This document shows, piece after piece, positions 25,616 through 35,161 of a stretch of 64,000 nt of DNA. Positions within the stretch are counted from its first letter, which is position 1; each line of letters begins with the position of its first letter. A program made the position numbers and the translations under genes. The notes beneath the pieces were generated by a model. That model was not told where the DNA came from. It searched no databases and saw only the letters and a program-made list of their open reading frames with translations. The stretch is from Paenibacillus xylanexedens. GTDB lineage: Bacteria > Bacillota > Bacilli > Paenibacillales > Paenibacillaceae. The stretch is from the NCBI RefSeq assembly GCF_017874615.1, contig NZ_JAGIKV010000027.1, positions 1-64,000 on the forward strand. Reading direction: 5' to 3'.

Positions 25616-27310
25616 ATGAGAGCCGTATCAAAAGTGCTAGGAGCATGTCTCGTAACAAGTGTTGTGTTAGTTTCCGCCGGTTGCGGAAATGCTGCAGAGA
25701 ATTCCGAATCAAATACGAGTGACCCCAACAGCCCGATCACATTTACCTTCTTCGGCGCAGATGCAAGTCCCAACTGGAACAAAATGCAGGATGCGGTAGG
25801 GAAGAAAATTACGGAAGAAACCGGTGTAAGCATTGATGCTGAATTCGATATTTCGAGCGGAGGCGGAAACGACCGTATTTCCTTGATGGCTGCAAGCGGT
25901 GATTATCCGGATTTGATTTTCCCCAAAGGTAACTTGACCAGACTCGTTGATGCCGGGGCAATGATTGATTTGACAGATCTGATCGAAGAACACGCCCCCA
26001 ACTTGAAAAAGATTTACGGTGAGCACTTCAATCGGTTGAAATACAGTAATGACGATCCTTCAATCTATTGGATTCCAACAAATGGTGCGATCGATCAGGT
26101 CAGCTTTGATGCCACGAATGGTACTGCCATTCAACATCGTGTAGTCAAGGAACTCGGGTATCCTGAGATCAAAACCTTAAACGATTTCGAAAATGTGCTA
26201 CGTGAATATTACGAGAAACATCCGACCACAGATGATGGGCAACCCACAATTCCGCTGACGCTTAGTGCAGATGGATGGCGGCGGATGATCACGGTTACTG
26301 ATCCCGCTGTCATGTCTACTGGAGGACCTGGAGATGGTGAATATTTCATCAATCCGGACACCTACGAAGCCGTTCTGCATTACAAACGTCCCGAGGAGAA
26401 GGAATATTTCCGGTGGTTGAACAAGATGTACAATGAAGGCTTGCTGGACAAGGACAGTTTTATTCAGAAGGATGACCAGTATAAGTCCAAAATCGCCAGT
26501 GGTCGCGTGTTATCCTTGATTGATCCAAGCTGGGGATTCAGTGATGCGGAAAATGCTTTGAAAAGTGCAGGAAAAGACGATATGACCTACGGTTTCTATC
26601 CGGTCACGCTAGATGACAGTTTTCAGCGGAAAGACTTCCAGAATATCGGCTTTGATGGTTATGGCATTGGCATAACAGTTGATTGTGAAGATCCTGTCCG
26701 TGCCATCAAATTTTTGGATTGGATGTCTTCTGAAGAAGGGCAAGTATTGAGAAACTGGGGCGTTGAAGGCGAGCAATATAATGTGGAAGACGGTGTTCGC
26801 ACCATCCCGGCCGATGTACAGGAACGTAAAAACAAAGACAATAACACATTCACCAAAGAAACTGGAGTAGGCTTGTATTACATTTTTGGTGCTCACTACG
26901 GGGATGGCGTTAAAGATTCAACGGATAACTACTATACAACGAATTATCCTGAACAGATTCAGCAAAGTTATTCTGATGAGGAAAAAGAAGCTTTGAAAGG
27001 TTATGGCATCACCACATGGAAGGATTTGTTCCCTTCCGAAGAGGAGTTTCCGGTGAAAGAGTGGGGCGCGGCTTACAATATGCCGATTCCCTCGGATAGC
27101 GGGGATTATAACGTTGTGTACCAGAAAACGCAGGATATTATTCAGAAACGGATCGCCGAAGCGATTACATCCTCTCCAAGTGCCTTTGAAGGCATATATG
27201 ACAATATGATTGCCGAACTTGATAATGCAGGTGCAGTAGCCATGGAACAGCAGTATACGGAGTGGATTAAAGATCGCGTTCGATTGTGGACGGGTAAAGA
27301 GATCAATTAA
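25616..27310 (+). CDS. Extracellular solute-binding lipoprotein (CUT1 / LipO type), orphan
   Basis: A receptor of 564 residues for a carbohydrate ABC importer. The signal peptide ends in a lipobox (VSAGC, Cys about residue 22). The mature chain is an SBP_bac_1-like protein of the large LipO class: TFTFFGADASPNWNKMQDAV at the start, and ASGDYPDLIFPKGNLTRL and GYGIGITVDCEDPVRAIKFL further on. No permease lies nearby; the downstream neighbour is a converging AraC regulator, and two intracellular GH43 enzymes follow on its far side. A cre-like TGTAAGCGTATACT lies upstream near 25531. Confidence 0.9.
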   Translation: MRAVSKVLGACLVTSVVLVSAGCGNAAENSESNTSDPNSPITFTFFGADASPNWNKMQDAVGKKITEETGVSIDAEFDISSGGGNDRISLMAASGDYPDLIFPKGNLTRLVDAGAMIDLTDLIEEHAPNLKKIYGEHFNRLKYSNDDPSIYWIPTNGAIDQVSFDATNGTAIQHRVVKELGYPEIKTLNDFENVLREYYEKHPTTDDGQPTIPLTLSADGWRRMITVTDPAVMSTGGPGDGEYFINPDTYEAVLHYKRPEEKEYFRWLNKMYNEGLLDKDSFIQKDDQYKSKIASGRVLSLIDPSWGFSDAENALKSAGKDDMTYGFYPVTLDDSFQRKDFQNIGFDGYGIGITVDCEDPVRAIKFLDWMSSEEGQVLRNWGVEGEQYNVEDGVRTIPADVQERKNKDNNTFTKETGVGLYYIFGAHYGDGVKDSTDNYYTTNYPEQIQQSYSDEEKEALKGYGITTWKDLFPSEEEFPVKEWGAAYNMPIPSDSGDYNVVYQKTQDIIQKRIAEAITSSPSAFEGIYDNMIAELDNAGAVAMEQQYTEWIKDRVRLWTGKEIN

Positions 27311-27364
27311 CTGGCGTATAATTACAATAAAATTGTTTGCAGATCCGAAGTATATCAAGAACTT

Positions 27365-27403
27365 AAAAAACATCGAGCCATGCAGGATGGCTTGATGTTT
27401 TTT
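27365..27403. terminator. Bidirectional terminator between the binding protein and AraC genes
   Basis: AAAACATCGAGCCA and TGGCTTGATGTTTT arms, with an A-run before and a T-run after, so it can act on both strands. It separates two converging genes. Confidence 0.85.
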
Positions 27404-27427
27404 AGTTTACATTGAATGAGCTTGTCA

Positions 27428-28297
27428 TTATTTTGGCAAAGCTTCCATTGCATCACGTCTTTGTTTGATATATCTACCGGGGGAGATGCCAACCATTTTG
27501 GTAAAACTGCGAATAAAATTGGCATAGTCACTAAAGCCCGATTGAAAGCATGCATCCGTAATACTCATTCCTTCTGACAGGTGGAATTTGGCCCGTTCAA
27601 TACGACGACCCAAAATGTAGGAACGGATGGTCAATCCAGTATGCTTTTTGAACTGGCGGCTGATATAAGTACTGTTCATGTAGAACACTTCGGCAAGTTT
27701 GCGAAGTGTAATGTCTTGATTTAGATGTGTTTCAATATAATCCATGGTTTCACGAACTAGTTCAGGCATAATGTCATTGGGAACAAAGGAATTGTTATGA
27801 AACCAGACGTTAATCATGACCAACAATTGGGCTACGGCTGCATTTATTTTGATATCGGTGCCATACGCATCGGAAGCAAGCAATCCTTCCAGTTCGTTCG
27901 TACATTGCAGCATCTGCTTCAAGTTATAGTCGTCTAAATGTACGATGTTGCCTGTTCCTATGGGGCGATGATCAAAACATGACGATAGATTGGTTGATGG
28001 TGTGGAAAGCTGAAACAGATATGTTTTTTTGAGATTGATTGTAATTCGCTCATACTCAGATTCATCCAGAATAAAGGCTCGGTGCATCTCCTCGGGTGAC
28101 ATCACAAGCAGATCGCCAGGCTGTACATGGTAACATCGATTTTCTACATAAAAGTGAACGTTACCACGAAGAAACAGGTAGATCTCGTATGCATTATGGC
28201 GATGATAGATCGTTTCCAGCTTATACGTCGTTACGCTGTGTAGATATAAGAGCTCAGGCTGGATGGGATCATAAAAACACTCAGAGGATCCATTCAT
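27428..28297 (-). CDS. AraC-family regulator, probably of the GH43 operon
   Basis: A regulator of 289 residues. The N-terminal cupin-like domain has HRHNAYEIYLFLRGNVHFYV and VQPGDLLVMSPEEMHRAF. The C-terminal helix-turn-helices read ITLRKLAEVFYMNSTYISRQ and ITDACFQSGFSDYANFIRSF. GGGAGG precedes the ATG. It is divergent from two GH43 genes and convergent with the binding-protein gene, both possible targets. Sugar effector unknown, a xylo- or arabino-oligosaccharide being likely from the neighbours. Confidence 0.88.
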   Translation of the reverse strand: MNGSSECFYDPIQPELLYLHSVTTYKLETIYHRHNAYEIYLFLRGNVHFYVENRCYHVQPGDLLVMSPEEMHRAFILDESEYERITINLKKTYLFQLSTPSTNLSSCFDHRPIGTGNIVHLDDYNLKQMLQCTNELEGLLASDAYGTDIKINAAVAQLLVMINVWFHNNSFVPNDIMPELVRETMDYIETHLNQDITLRKLAEVFYMNSTYISRQFKKHTGLTIRSYILGRRIERAKFHLSEGMSITDACFQSGFSDYANFIRSFTKMVGISPGRYIKQRRDAMEALPK

Positions 28298-28402
28298 GAA
28301 GTACCTCCCGTCATTTCACGCAATAAATAGAGCGGTTAACGCAATGAAATTGTACTCAGCTTACCTTAAAATGTAATCATCCTATCATGATACCTTTTGT
28401 AT

Positions 28403-28416
28403 TGCAAACGCTTTCT
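28403..28416. promoter_or_regulatory. cre-like site upstream of the GH43 operon
   Basis: TGCAAACGCTTTCT matches the cre consensus TGWAANCGNTNWCA except at positions 3 and 14. It lies in the AraC/GH43 divergent region. CcpA control is inferred. Confidence 0.45.
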
Positions 28417-28460
28417 TTTAAAAAGGCACAACTAAAAACGATTATAGGGGGATTCTTTTG

Positions 28461-29978
28461 ATGAATCATCATTCTACACCACAAGCTGGTGAGCAAAAGC
28501 AAGACCAAGCTGCCAATCTGGAGAGTATTCCAGGGGAGATTGGAAAGCTTCGTCCCAACGGTAACCCTTTGGTGGCCCACAAATTTGGAGCCGATCCCTA
28601 TGCTTTAGTATTTAACAATCGAGTCTACTTATATATGACTAGTGATAAGCTGGAATATGATAAGGACGGTCTTCCTCAGAAAAACAGCTACAGTTCAATT
28701 AACCGGATTACGGTCATTTCTTCGGATGACTTAATCAACTGGACCGATCATGGAGAGATCAGAGTTGCTGGTCCTCAAGGCGCAGCAACATGGGCTTCGC
28801 AATCCTGGGCCCCGGCAGCTGCTCATCGAATCTTGGATGGCAAGGACTGTTTCTTTCTTTATTTCGCCAACAATGCCAGTGGAATAGGTGTACTGTCTGC
28901 ACCAACACCTGTAGGTCCTTGGATAGATCCTATAGGAAAAGCACTTATTACAAGAGAGACTCCGGGAGTGGAGGAAGTAACCTGGCTATTCGATCCGGCT
29001 GTCATTGTAGATGATGATCATCAGGCCTACATATATTTCGGTGGTGGTATTCCACAGGGGAAAGCAGAAAGACCGGATACGGCAAGAGTTATGCGATTGG
29101 GAGACGATATGATCAGCGTTGTTGGCAAAGCGAAGGTTATTCAGGCGCCTTATATGTTTGAAGATTCAGGGATACATAAATATAATAATAGTTACTACTT
29201 TACGTATTGTTCCAATTTTATTGAGGGTGATCGGCCAGATGACAGCCCACCACCTGGTGAGATTGCATATATGACCAGTGTTCAGCCAATGGGGCCATGG
29301 ACATATCAGGGTACGCTACTCCAGAATCCAGGACACTTTTTTGATATTGGCGGCAACAATCACCATGCTATATTTCAACTATCGGATCAATGGTACATTG
29401 CCTATCATGCCCAGACATTATGCCAAGCCATGGATATTCCCGAAGGTTACCGTTCAACGCATCTGAATCGAGTCGAACATGATGAGGCCACGGGTAAGAT
29501 CAAGAAGGTACATGCCGATTATCAGGGCGTAGATCAAATCAAATGCTTCGATCCTTATGGGCGGGTAAGCGGTTCAACGATTGGATGGAGTAGCGGAGTA
29601 TCAACAGAGCAATATCTTGACTCTGGTGAGATGTCTGCATCAGATTCGAATATGATTTCCGCTAAACTGCAAAATGACAGCTGGATAGCTATATCGAAGG
29701 TGGACTTTGAAAGTGAAGGACCCACAACCTTCACAGCCACGATTGCGAATCAAGGAACCGAAGGTACGTTAGAACTTCGACTTGATCGTGCAGACGGACT
29801 GTTAATTGGAGAAATCATTGTTCCACCTGCAACCGAATCTCTTCAATGGATGGAACTAACAACTAATGTTACGGGTGCGAAAGGTGTGCAAGACTTGTAT
29901 ATTAAGCTTAAAAGTTCAACAGACAGCCCAACCATCCTTTTAAGAGAATGGAAGTTTATTAGACAAAATGAGGTGTAA
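28461..29978 (+). CDS. GH43 glycosidase with C-terminal CBM6-like domain
   Basis: A protein of 505 residues without a signal peptide, so it acts in the cytoplasm on imported oligosaccharides. The five-bladed GH43 domain spans about residues 40-345: the base Asp lies in KFGADPYALV, the pKa-modulating Asp in WLFDPAVIVDD and the acid Glu in MFEDSGIHKYNNSYYF. A beta-sandwich resembling CBM6 follows (about 355-505). GH43 enzymes are beta-xylosidases or alpha-arabinofuranosidases; which of these cannot be told. The ATG at 28461 has AGGGGG upstream. A second GH43 gene follows eight bases later. Confidence 0.9.
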   Translation: MNHHSTPQAGEQKQDQAANLESIPGEIGKLRPNGNPLVAHKFGADPYALVFNNRVYLYMTSDKLEYDKDGLPQKNSYSSINRITVISSDDLINWTDHGEIRVAGPQGAATWASQSWAPAAAHRILDGKDCFFLYFANNASGIGVLSAPTPVGPWIDPIGKALITRETPGVEEVTWLFDPAVIVDDDHQAYIYFGGGIPQGKAERPDTARVMRLGDDMISVVGKAKVIQAPYMFEDSGIHKYNNSYYFTYCSNFIEGDRPDDSPPPGEIAYMTSVQPMGPWTYQGTLLQNPGHFFDIGGNNHHAIFQLSDQWYIAYHAQTLCQAMDIPEGYRSTHLNRVEHDEATGKIKKVHADYQGVDQIKCFDPYGRVSGSTIGWSSGVSTEQYLDSGEMSASDSNMISAKLQNDSWIAISKVDFESEGPTTFTATIANQGTEGTLELRLDRADGLLIGEIIVPPATESLQWMELTTNVTGAKGVQDLYIKLKSSTDSPTILLREWKFIRQNEV

Positions 29979-29985
29979 TTAAAGC

Positions 29986-31536
29986 ATGTATCCGAATCCG
30001 ATTATTTGGGCCGATTACCCGGATCTTGATGTTATTCGTGTAGATGACACATATTATATGGTCAGTACAACCATGCATATGATGCCGGGATGTGTCATCC
30101 TGCGTTCATATGATCTGATCCATTGGGAAGTAGCCACATATGTATACGACACATTGGACGATACACCTGCACAACGGCTGGTGGATGGTCATCACGTTTA
30201 TAGTAAAGGCATGTGGGCTGCATCACTCCGCTATCATCAAGGGATGTTCTATGTGATCTTTGTTGCGAATGATACCCGTAAGACATACTTGTATAGGTCG
30301 ACCTCCATCTCGGGAGTGTGGAAGAAACAGATCGTGGAAGGGTTTTACCATGATTGCTCCTTATTTTTTGACGATGATGAACGAGCATATCTCGTGTACG
30401 GTAATACCGAGATCTATCTGACCGAATTAAGCTCTGATCTGTCCGGGCCCAAACCTGGTGGAGTGCATCGCTTGATTGTAAAAGACGAGCAGCCTCATCA
30501 CCTTGGTTATGAAGGAGCACATTTTTACAAGATCAATGGTAAATATATTGTGTTCCTGATTCATATAACAAAAGCTTCCGGACGGAGAACACAGGCGTTT
30601 TATATGGCAGATTCTCTGGAAGATGTCTTCACTGGTGGAGAAGTATTCAATGACGATATGGATTATTTCAATTCAGGTGTTGCTCAGGGCGGTATCGTGG
30701 ATACGCCGGATGGAGACTGGTATGCAATGCTGTTTCAGGATCATGGGGCTGTTGGCCGGGTTCCTGTTTTGGTTCCGCTACACTTTGATCAAGGTATACC
30801 GGTCTTTGCAAGCAAAGCGCCGAAGCAGATTGATATCCCGAGCACGAGACCAGAGCACCGTTATAACCCGTTAGTGGGTAGCGACAGTTTCAATTATGAA
30901 CCCGAGGAAGATGGAAGCATCCGCCTTCGTGATTTTTGGCAATGGAATCATACACCTAATCATGAACTTTGGTCCGTTACAGAGAAATCGGGGGTGTATC
31001 GTGTTCGAACGGGACAGATCAGCCCAAATCTGACGTTTGCGGTCAACACACTAACCCAGCGTTCAATGGGGCCCGCTTGCGAAGCAATAGTTACGCTTGA
31101 CGGCAGTCGTCTGAATGATGGGGATTATGCCGGGTTGTGCTTTCTGATCGGTTCGTACGGTATGATCGCTCTCACGAAGCAGGATAGCAAGTTTTACTTG
31201 GTCATGCATGCCAGAGATAGTGAAGATTCCACCATATTTGGCAATCTGATCGACCAGAAGCCAGCCACTGAACATGAACGTATCCCGGTATCAGATCCAG
31301 TAGTTAAACTAAAAGCATTCGGAAATTTTGAGAACAATCTGGATGAGTGCTCTTTTGCCTATTTCGATGGAACTGAATGGACAGATATAGGGATTGTACA
31401 CAAAATGATATATAAACTGGATCATTTTATGGGTTGTCGAACGGGGTTGTTTGTATATTCAACTGAAATAGCTGGAGGAGCAGCTGACTTTTCGAATTTT
31501 GAATATCGCATGATTAATCCTGATGAGAAACAATAA
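29986..31536 (+). CDS. GH43 beta-xylosidase/arabinofuranosidase with C-terminal lectin-like domain
   Basis: A cytoplasmic enzyme of 516 residues. The GH43 propeller (about 1-300) opens with NPIIWADYPDLDVIRVDDTY, giving the base Asp; the second Asp is in FYHDCSLFFDDDERAYLVYG and the acid Glu in GYEGAHFYKINGKY. The C-terminal part (about 320-510) looks like the GH43_C2 concanavalin-like domain found in many xylosidases. It is translationally close to the preceding GH43 gene. Together they would strip xylose or arabinose from imported xylan fragments. A terminator follows. Confidence 0.9.
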   Translation: MYPNPIIWADYPDLDVIRVDDTYYMVSTTMHMMPGCVILRSYDLIHWEVATYVYDTLDDTPAQRLVDGHHVYSKGMWAASLRYHQGMFYVIFVANDTRKTYLYRSTSISGVWKKQIVEGFYHDCSLFFDDDERAYLVYGNTEIYLTELSSDLSGPKPGGVHRLIVKDEQPHHLGYEGAHFYKINGKYIVFLIHITKASGRRTQAFYMADSLEDVFTGGEVFNDDMDYFNSGVAQGGIVDTPDGDWYAMLFQDHGAVGRVPVLVPLHFDQGIPVFASKAPKQIDIPSTRPEHRYNPLVGSDSFNYEPEEDGSIRLRDFWQWNHTPNHELWSVTEKSGVYRVRTGQISPNLTFAVNTLTQRSMGPACEAIVTLDGSRLNDGDYAGLCFLIGSYGMIALTKQDSKFYLVMHARDSEDSTIFGNLIDQKPATEHERIPVSDPVVKLKAFGNFENNLDECSFAYFDGTEWTDIGIVHKMIYKLDHFMGCRTGLFVYSTEIAGGAADFSNFEYRMINPDEKQ

Positions 31537-31540
31537 AGAT

Positions 31541-31570
31541 ACGAAAAGCCGCCCAATGGCGGCTTTTCGT
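31541..31570. terminator. Terminator after the GH43 pair
   Basis: ACGAAAAGCCGCC and GGCGGCTTTTCGT arms around CAAT, a perfect stem. The T-run is short (four), so strength is uncertain. Confidence 0.75.
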
Positions 31571-31660
31571 ATTCAATGAGTACAAGTTGTTGTACAATGA
31601 TATGGATTAAAGTTGACAGAGAGAAGAGAGTTGTTCAAACCGAACTGGGGGCATGTCGTC

Positions 31661-33346
31661 ATGTATAAGAGATGTCTGGACATAACAAGATGGACCTTCA
31701 TTCTGTTCCTTGCTGTATCCATACCAGCAGGTCATACCGAAGGTAATACCAAACAACATCATCCGCAGCAAGATGGGCAGCAGATTCAACTTCCCGCTAC
31801 GCTTGAGAGGTATTCTCCTCCCATCGTGGTCTCTTTTGTCAGGGAAACGGGAGATGACCTTGAGCGCATGATTAGTCAGTTACCTGGTGAGACGATACTG
31901 GATAATCGCTGGACTCGTTTGTACGAGAAAGAGCTAGGTATTCAAATTCACTATGACTGGACTGCTAAGGGAGATGTATACAATCAGAAGTTGGGTGTAT
32001 CCCTTGCTGCAGGACGTTTTCCAGATGTGGTGAAAGTTAATCCATATCAACTTAGACAACTGAGCAACGCTGGAATGATCGAAGATTTAACCCATGTGTA
32101 CCAAGAGTATGCTTCCCCACTTACAAAGAGTATATTGGAGGCGGAGGGAAGAGGCGCATTTGATGCGGCAACCATTGATGGCAAACTCATGGCTATTCCC
32201 GAATCATCTTCCTCCATTGAGACAGCGCAGTACCTGTGGATTAGAACCGATTGGTTGGAGCAACTGGGGCTACGGCCGCCTGAAACGATAGAAGAGCTTC
32301 TCCAGGTTTCGAAAGCGTTTACAGAGGAGGACCCCGACGGGAACGGAGAGCATGATACGTACGGACTTGCGCTAACGAACCATCTATGGGATCCAGTTAT
32401 GGGAGCTGCAGGGTTCATGTCCGGCTACGGTGCCTACCCTAATATATGGGTTAAAGATGCAGAAGGAAACCTCACTTATGGAGGTATACAGCCTGAAGTT
32501 CGGGAGGCTCTGAAAGTACTGCAAACGTTGTATCGTGAAGGCCAACTTGATCCGGATTTTGGTTATAAAAGTGGAAACAAGGCGTTTCGTCTAGTTCAAG
32601 ATGGAAAAATAGGGATGCTTTACGGCGAACAGTGGACATCCTTTATGCTTCAGAGCACCCGTGATAAAGATACAGGTATAGATGTAGAATGGCAGGCATA
32701 TCCCATTGTTGCCAAGTCGTACCGGAGCCTGTTCGTACCGCTACGTTCCAACACTGGGCAATACTTTGCTGTAAAAAAGGGATTCTCTAATCCGGAAGTT
32801 GTTGTAAAGCTCATGAATCTGCATCTGGACATCAACTGGGGGGATCAGGCACAGTATGAAACATACTACAATGACGACTCCCGAGCTGTGTGGATGCTTT
32901 CACCGGTAACTCCTTTTCCCGGTAATAAAAATATAGATGCATACAAACAAATTCGTGATGCCAGAAGTACAGGAGACTTCTCGGCTCTGCAGAATGAAGC
33001 TCTCGCCATTCACAAACGCATTGTGGCCTATGAATTGGAAGATGTAGAGAGCGGCTGGGGTTGGAAACAAACCTATGGGCCTTCGGGTGCTTTTAGCATT
33101 GCAGATTCTTACGAGAAGAACGGCCAACTTCTCTATGATCAATTCACGGGCGGAATTACGGATACAATGGTTGATCGACAAATTATTCTTCGGGATCTTC
33201 AGCTTGAAGCCTATATGAACATTATTCTAGGCAGGTCGATAGATGAGTTTGATCAATTCGTTGAGAACTGGCGCAAGCTGGGGGGAGATCAGATCACATC
33301 GGAGGTTAACGCGTGGTTTCGCGCCAGCAAGCCAAAGGAGCGCTAA
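31661..33346 (+). CDS. Extracellular solute-binding protein without a lipobox, paired with a two-component system
   Basis: A protein of 561 residues resembling CUT1 sugar-binding proteins (GIQIHYDWTAKGDVYNQKLG, then DGKLMAIPESSSSIETAQYL, FTEEDPDGNGEHDTYGLAL). The N-terminus has one hydrophobic segment (WTFILFLAVSIPAG) but no lipobox Cys, so it may stay anchored or be released. No permease is adjacent; a YesM-like kinase and its regulator follow 57 bases later. It may therefore present a sugar to the kinase instead of, or besides, feeding a transporter (inference). The ATG at 31661 has GGGGG nine bases upstream; a TTG at 31613 is less likely. Confidence 0.85.
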   Translation: MYKRCLDITRWTFILFLAVSIPAGHTEGNTKQHHPQQDGQQIQLPATLERYSPPIVVSFVRETGDDLERMISQLPGETILDNRWTRLYEKELGIQIHYDWTAKGDVYNQKLGVSLAAGRFPDVVKVNPYQLRQLSNAGMIEDLTHVYQEYASPLTKSILEAEGRGAFDAATIDGKLMAIPESSSSIETAQYLWIRTDWLEQLGLRPPETIEELLQVSKAFTEEDPDGNGEHDTYGLALTNHLWDPVMGAAGFMSGYGAYPNIWVKDAEGNLTYGGIQPEVREALKVLQTLYREGQLDPDFGYKSGNKAFRLVQDGKIGMLYGEQWTSFMLQSTRDKDTGIDVEWQAYPIVAKSYRSLFVPLRSNTGQYFAVKKGFSNPEVVVKLMNLHLDINWGDQAQYETYYNDDSRAVWMLSPVTPFPGNKNIDAYKQIRDARSTGDFSALQNEALAIHKRIVAYELEDVESGWGWKQTYGPSGAFSIADSYEKNGQLLYDQFTGGITDTMVDRQIILRDLQLEAYMNIILGRSIDEFDQFVENWRKLGGDQITSEVNAWFRASKPKER

Positions 33347-33403
33347 TGTTCACTTTATTCTTACAAGGAACCCACTCAGCCTTTGGCATTGGAGGTGAAT
33401 GCA

Positions 33404-35161
33404 TTGATCAAGATCCCTGCTAAATCATGGTTTAACAGTATATTTGCGCGATTAATAATCACCTATCTGGTATTTGTACTCCCCCTTATTCTTCTTGGCG
33501 TGTATCTGTATCATTGGAGTTATGACAATGCAAGCCAGGAAATATCGTTGTCAACGGAAAGACGGTTGAACCAATATGTGGTGGAATTGAACAGAGAGAT
33601 AGAATGGATGGAATTACAGCAGTTTGATATCGTTGAGGATCGAAAACTCAATCGTCTGGCCATTCTCTGGGACATGATGGATCAGGTTGAGCGGCGTGAT
33701 ACATTAAATTACCTGACTGAACGGCTCGCTTCATTCAAGAATAGCACTGCTTATATCAAAAACGTTCATGTACATATCCCTTCTGTTGGCAAGAGTATAT
33801 CCGCGATCCAAGGCATCGATGATTTCGATAAAAGTTCTTACCTATATTTCAGTTCAGGCATGCAAGGAAAAGGTACACGTTTCACGGTGAAAGAGGACGC
33901 CTTGAACTTAAGTGCCGTCAGGCTGACAGGCACGAGAGGAGAACCCCCGCTTTTTGTCATTCAAGTGGAGCTGGATACATACCATTTTCAGAATGAACTC
34001 ACACGGCTTAATTTGTACCCGGAGAGTTCAACTTTTCTGATTGAGGACAAAACGGGGCATGCCATCACAGATAAACATCAAGCTAGTGTTATTCTCGCGA
34101 ATTACCGTGAGCACAGTGTAAAGGGTACACTTGATGGCTTTCGGATGAAGGTGGGGGACACCATGTACCATGTTAGTCAGTTGCATATGGACTCCCTGGG
34201 CTTATCCGTAGCTACATATCTACCCGAGGCAATTGTTACGAAGCCACTTAGCAAGTTCTATCATTGGGCTTGGCTGTTTGCAATTACATCATTTGTTGCC
34301 ATCACGGCGTATCTCTATTCAAGTTACAAGTTAATTCATATCCCGTTGCTGTTGTTGGTGAAAAGATTCAAAAAAATGGAGGGAGGCATGCTTGATGTCC
34401 CCATTGCGCATAACCGAAAGGATGAATTCGGCTTCCTCTACACCCGTTTCAATCTAATGATTGAAAATCTTCAATCCCTTATCGATCGAGATTTTAAGAA
34501 AACATTGATGATGCAGCGGGCCGAGTTGAAACAGCTTCAATCGCAGATTAATCCTCATTTTCTGTACAATAGCTTCTTTATTCTGAATTCACTGGCAAGG
34601 ACAGGAGAAACCGAACGTATTGAGCAATTCACGAACATGCTCGGAGAGTATTTCAGGTTCATTACGCGGAATGAAACAGACCATGTGAAGTTGAAAGTGG
34701 AAGTTGAGCATTCACGGATCTATACAGAGATTCAACAATTACGATTCTCCAGACGAATCAAAGTTGATTTTGGGTCACTACCTGCTGAGATGGAACATAT
34801 TAAAGTTCCCAGACTCATTATTCAACCTATTATTGAGAATGCCTACGAACACAGCCTTGAAAAGAATACGGACTCCGGTCTTCTAATTATTGGGTTTAAT
34901 ATGGAAGGTTCATATGCCGAGATCACCGTAGAGGATAATGGTAATGAGTTGGAAGAGCAACACATTCAAACTCTTCAACAACGTTTGCATAAGGACGGAG
35001 GTACAGACGAAATGACGGCGTTAATAAATATTCATCGACGTCTGGTCCTGACGTATGGAGAAGGAAGTGGGCTTTTTCTATCCAGAAGTGAACTGCAAGG
35101 GTTAAAAGTCACAATTCGAATCCAGTGGAAAGAGGGGGAAAACGAATGTATCGACTTTTGA
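33404..35161 (+). CDS. Sensor histidine kinase, YesM-like
   Basis: A membrane kinase of about 585 residues. Two transmembrane segments (near residues 15-37 and 287-310) enclose an extracellular Cache-like sensor. A HAMP linker follows (IHIPLLLLVKRFKKMEGGML). The His_kinase domain carries the phosphorylated His at about H385 in SQINPHFLYNSF. The ATPase domain has IIENAYEHSLEK and VEDNGNELEE. The TTG at 33404 is chosen because GGAGGTG lies six bases upstream. The gene overlaps the response regulator by 16 bases, so they form one system, probably sensing an extracellular sugar with the binding protein encoded before it. Confidence 0.9.
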   Translation: MIKIPAKSWFNSIFARLIITYLVFVLPLILLGVYLYHWSYDNASQEISLSTERRLNQYVVELNREIEWMELQQFDIVEDRKLNRLAILWDMMDQVERRDTLNYLTERLASFKNSTAYIKNVHVHIPSVGKSISAIQGIDDFDKSSYLYFSSGMQGKGTRFTVKEDALNLSAVRLTGTRGEPPLFVIQVELDTYHFQNELTRLNLYPESSTFLIEDKTGHAITDKHQASVILANYREHSVKGTLDGFRMKVGDTMYHVSQLHMDSLGLSVATYLPEAIVTKPLSKFYHWAWLFAITSFVAITAYLYSSYKLIHIPLLLLVKRFKKMEGGMLDVPIAHNRKDEFGFLYTRFNLMIENLQSLIDRDFKKTLMMQRAELKQLQSQINPHFLYNSFFILNSLARTGETERIEQFTNMLGEYFRFITRNETDHVKLKVEVEHSRIYTEIQQLRFSRRIKVDFGSLPAEMEHIKVPRLIIQPIIENAYEHSLEKNTDSGLLIIGFNMEGSYAEITVEDNGNELEEQHIQTLQQRLHKDGGTDEMTALINIHRRLVLTYGEGSGLFLSRSELQGLKVTIRIQWKEGENECIDF

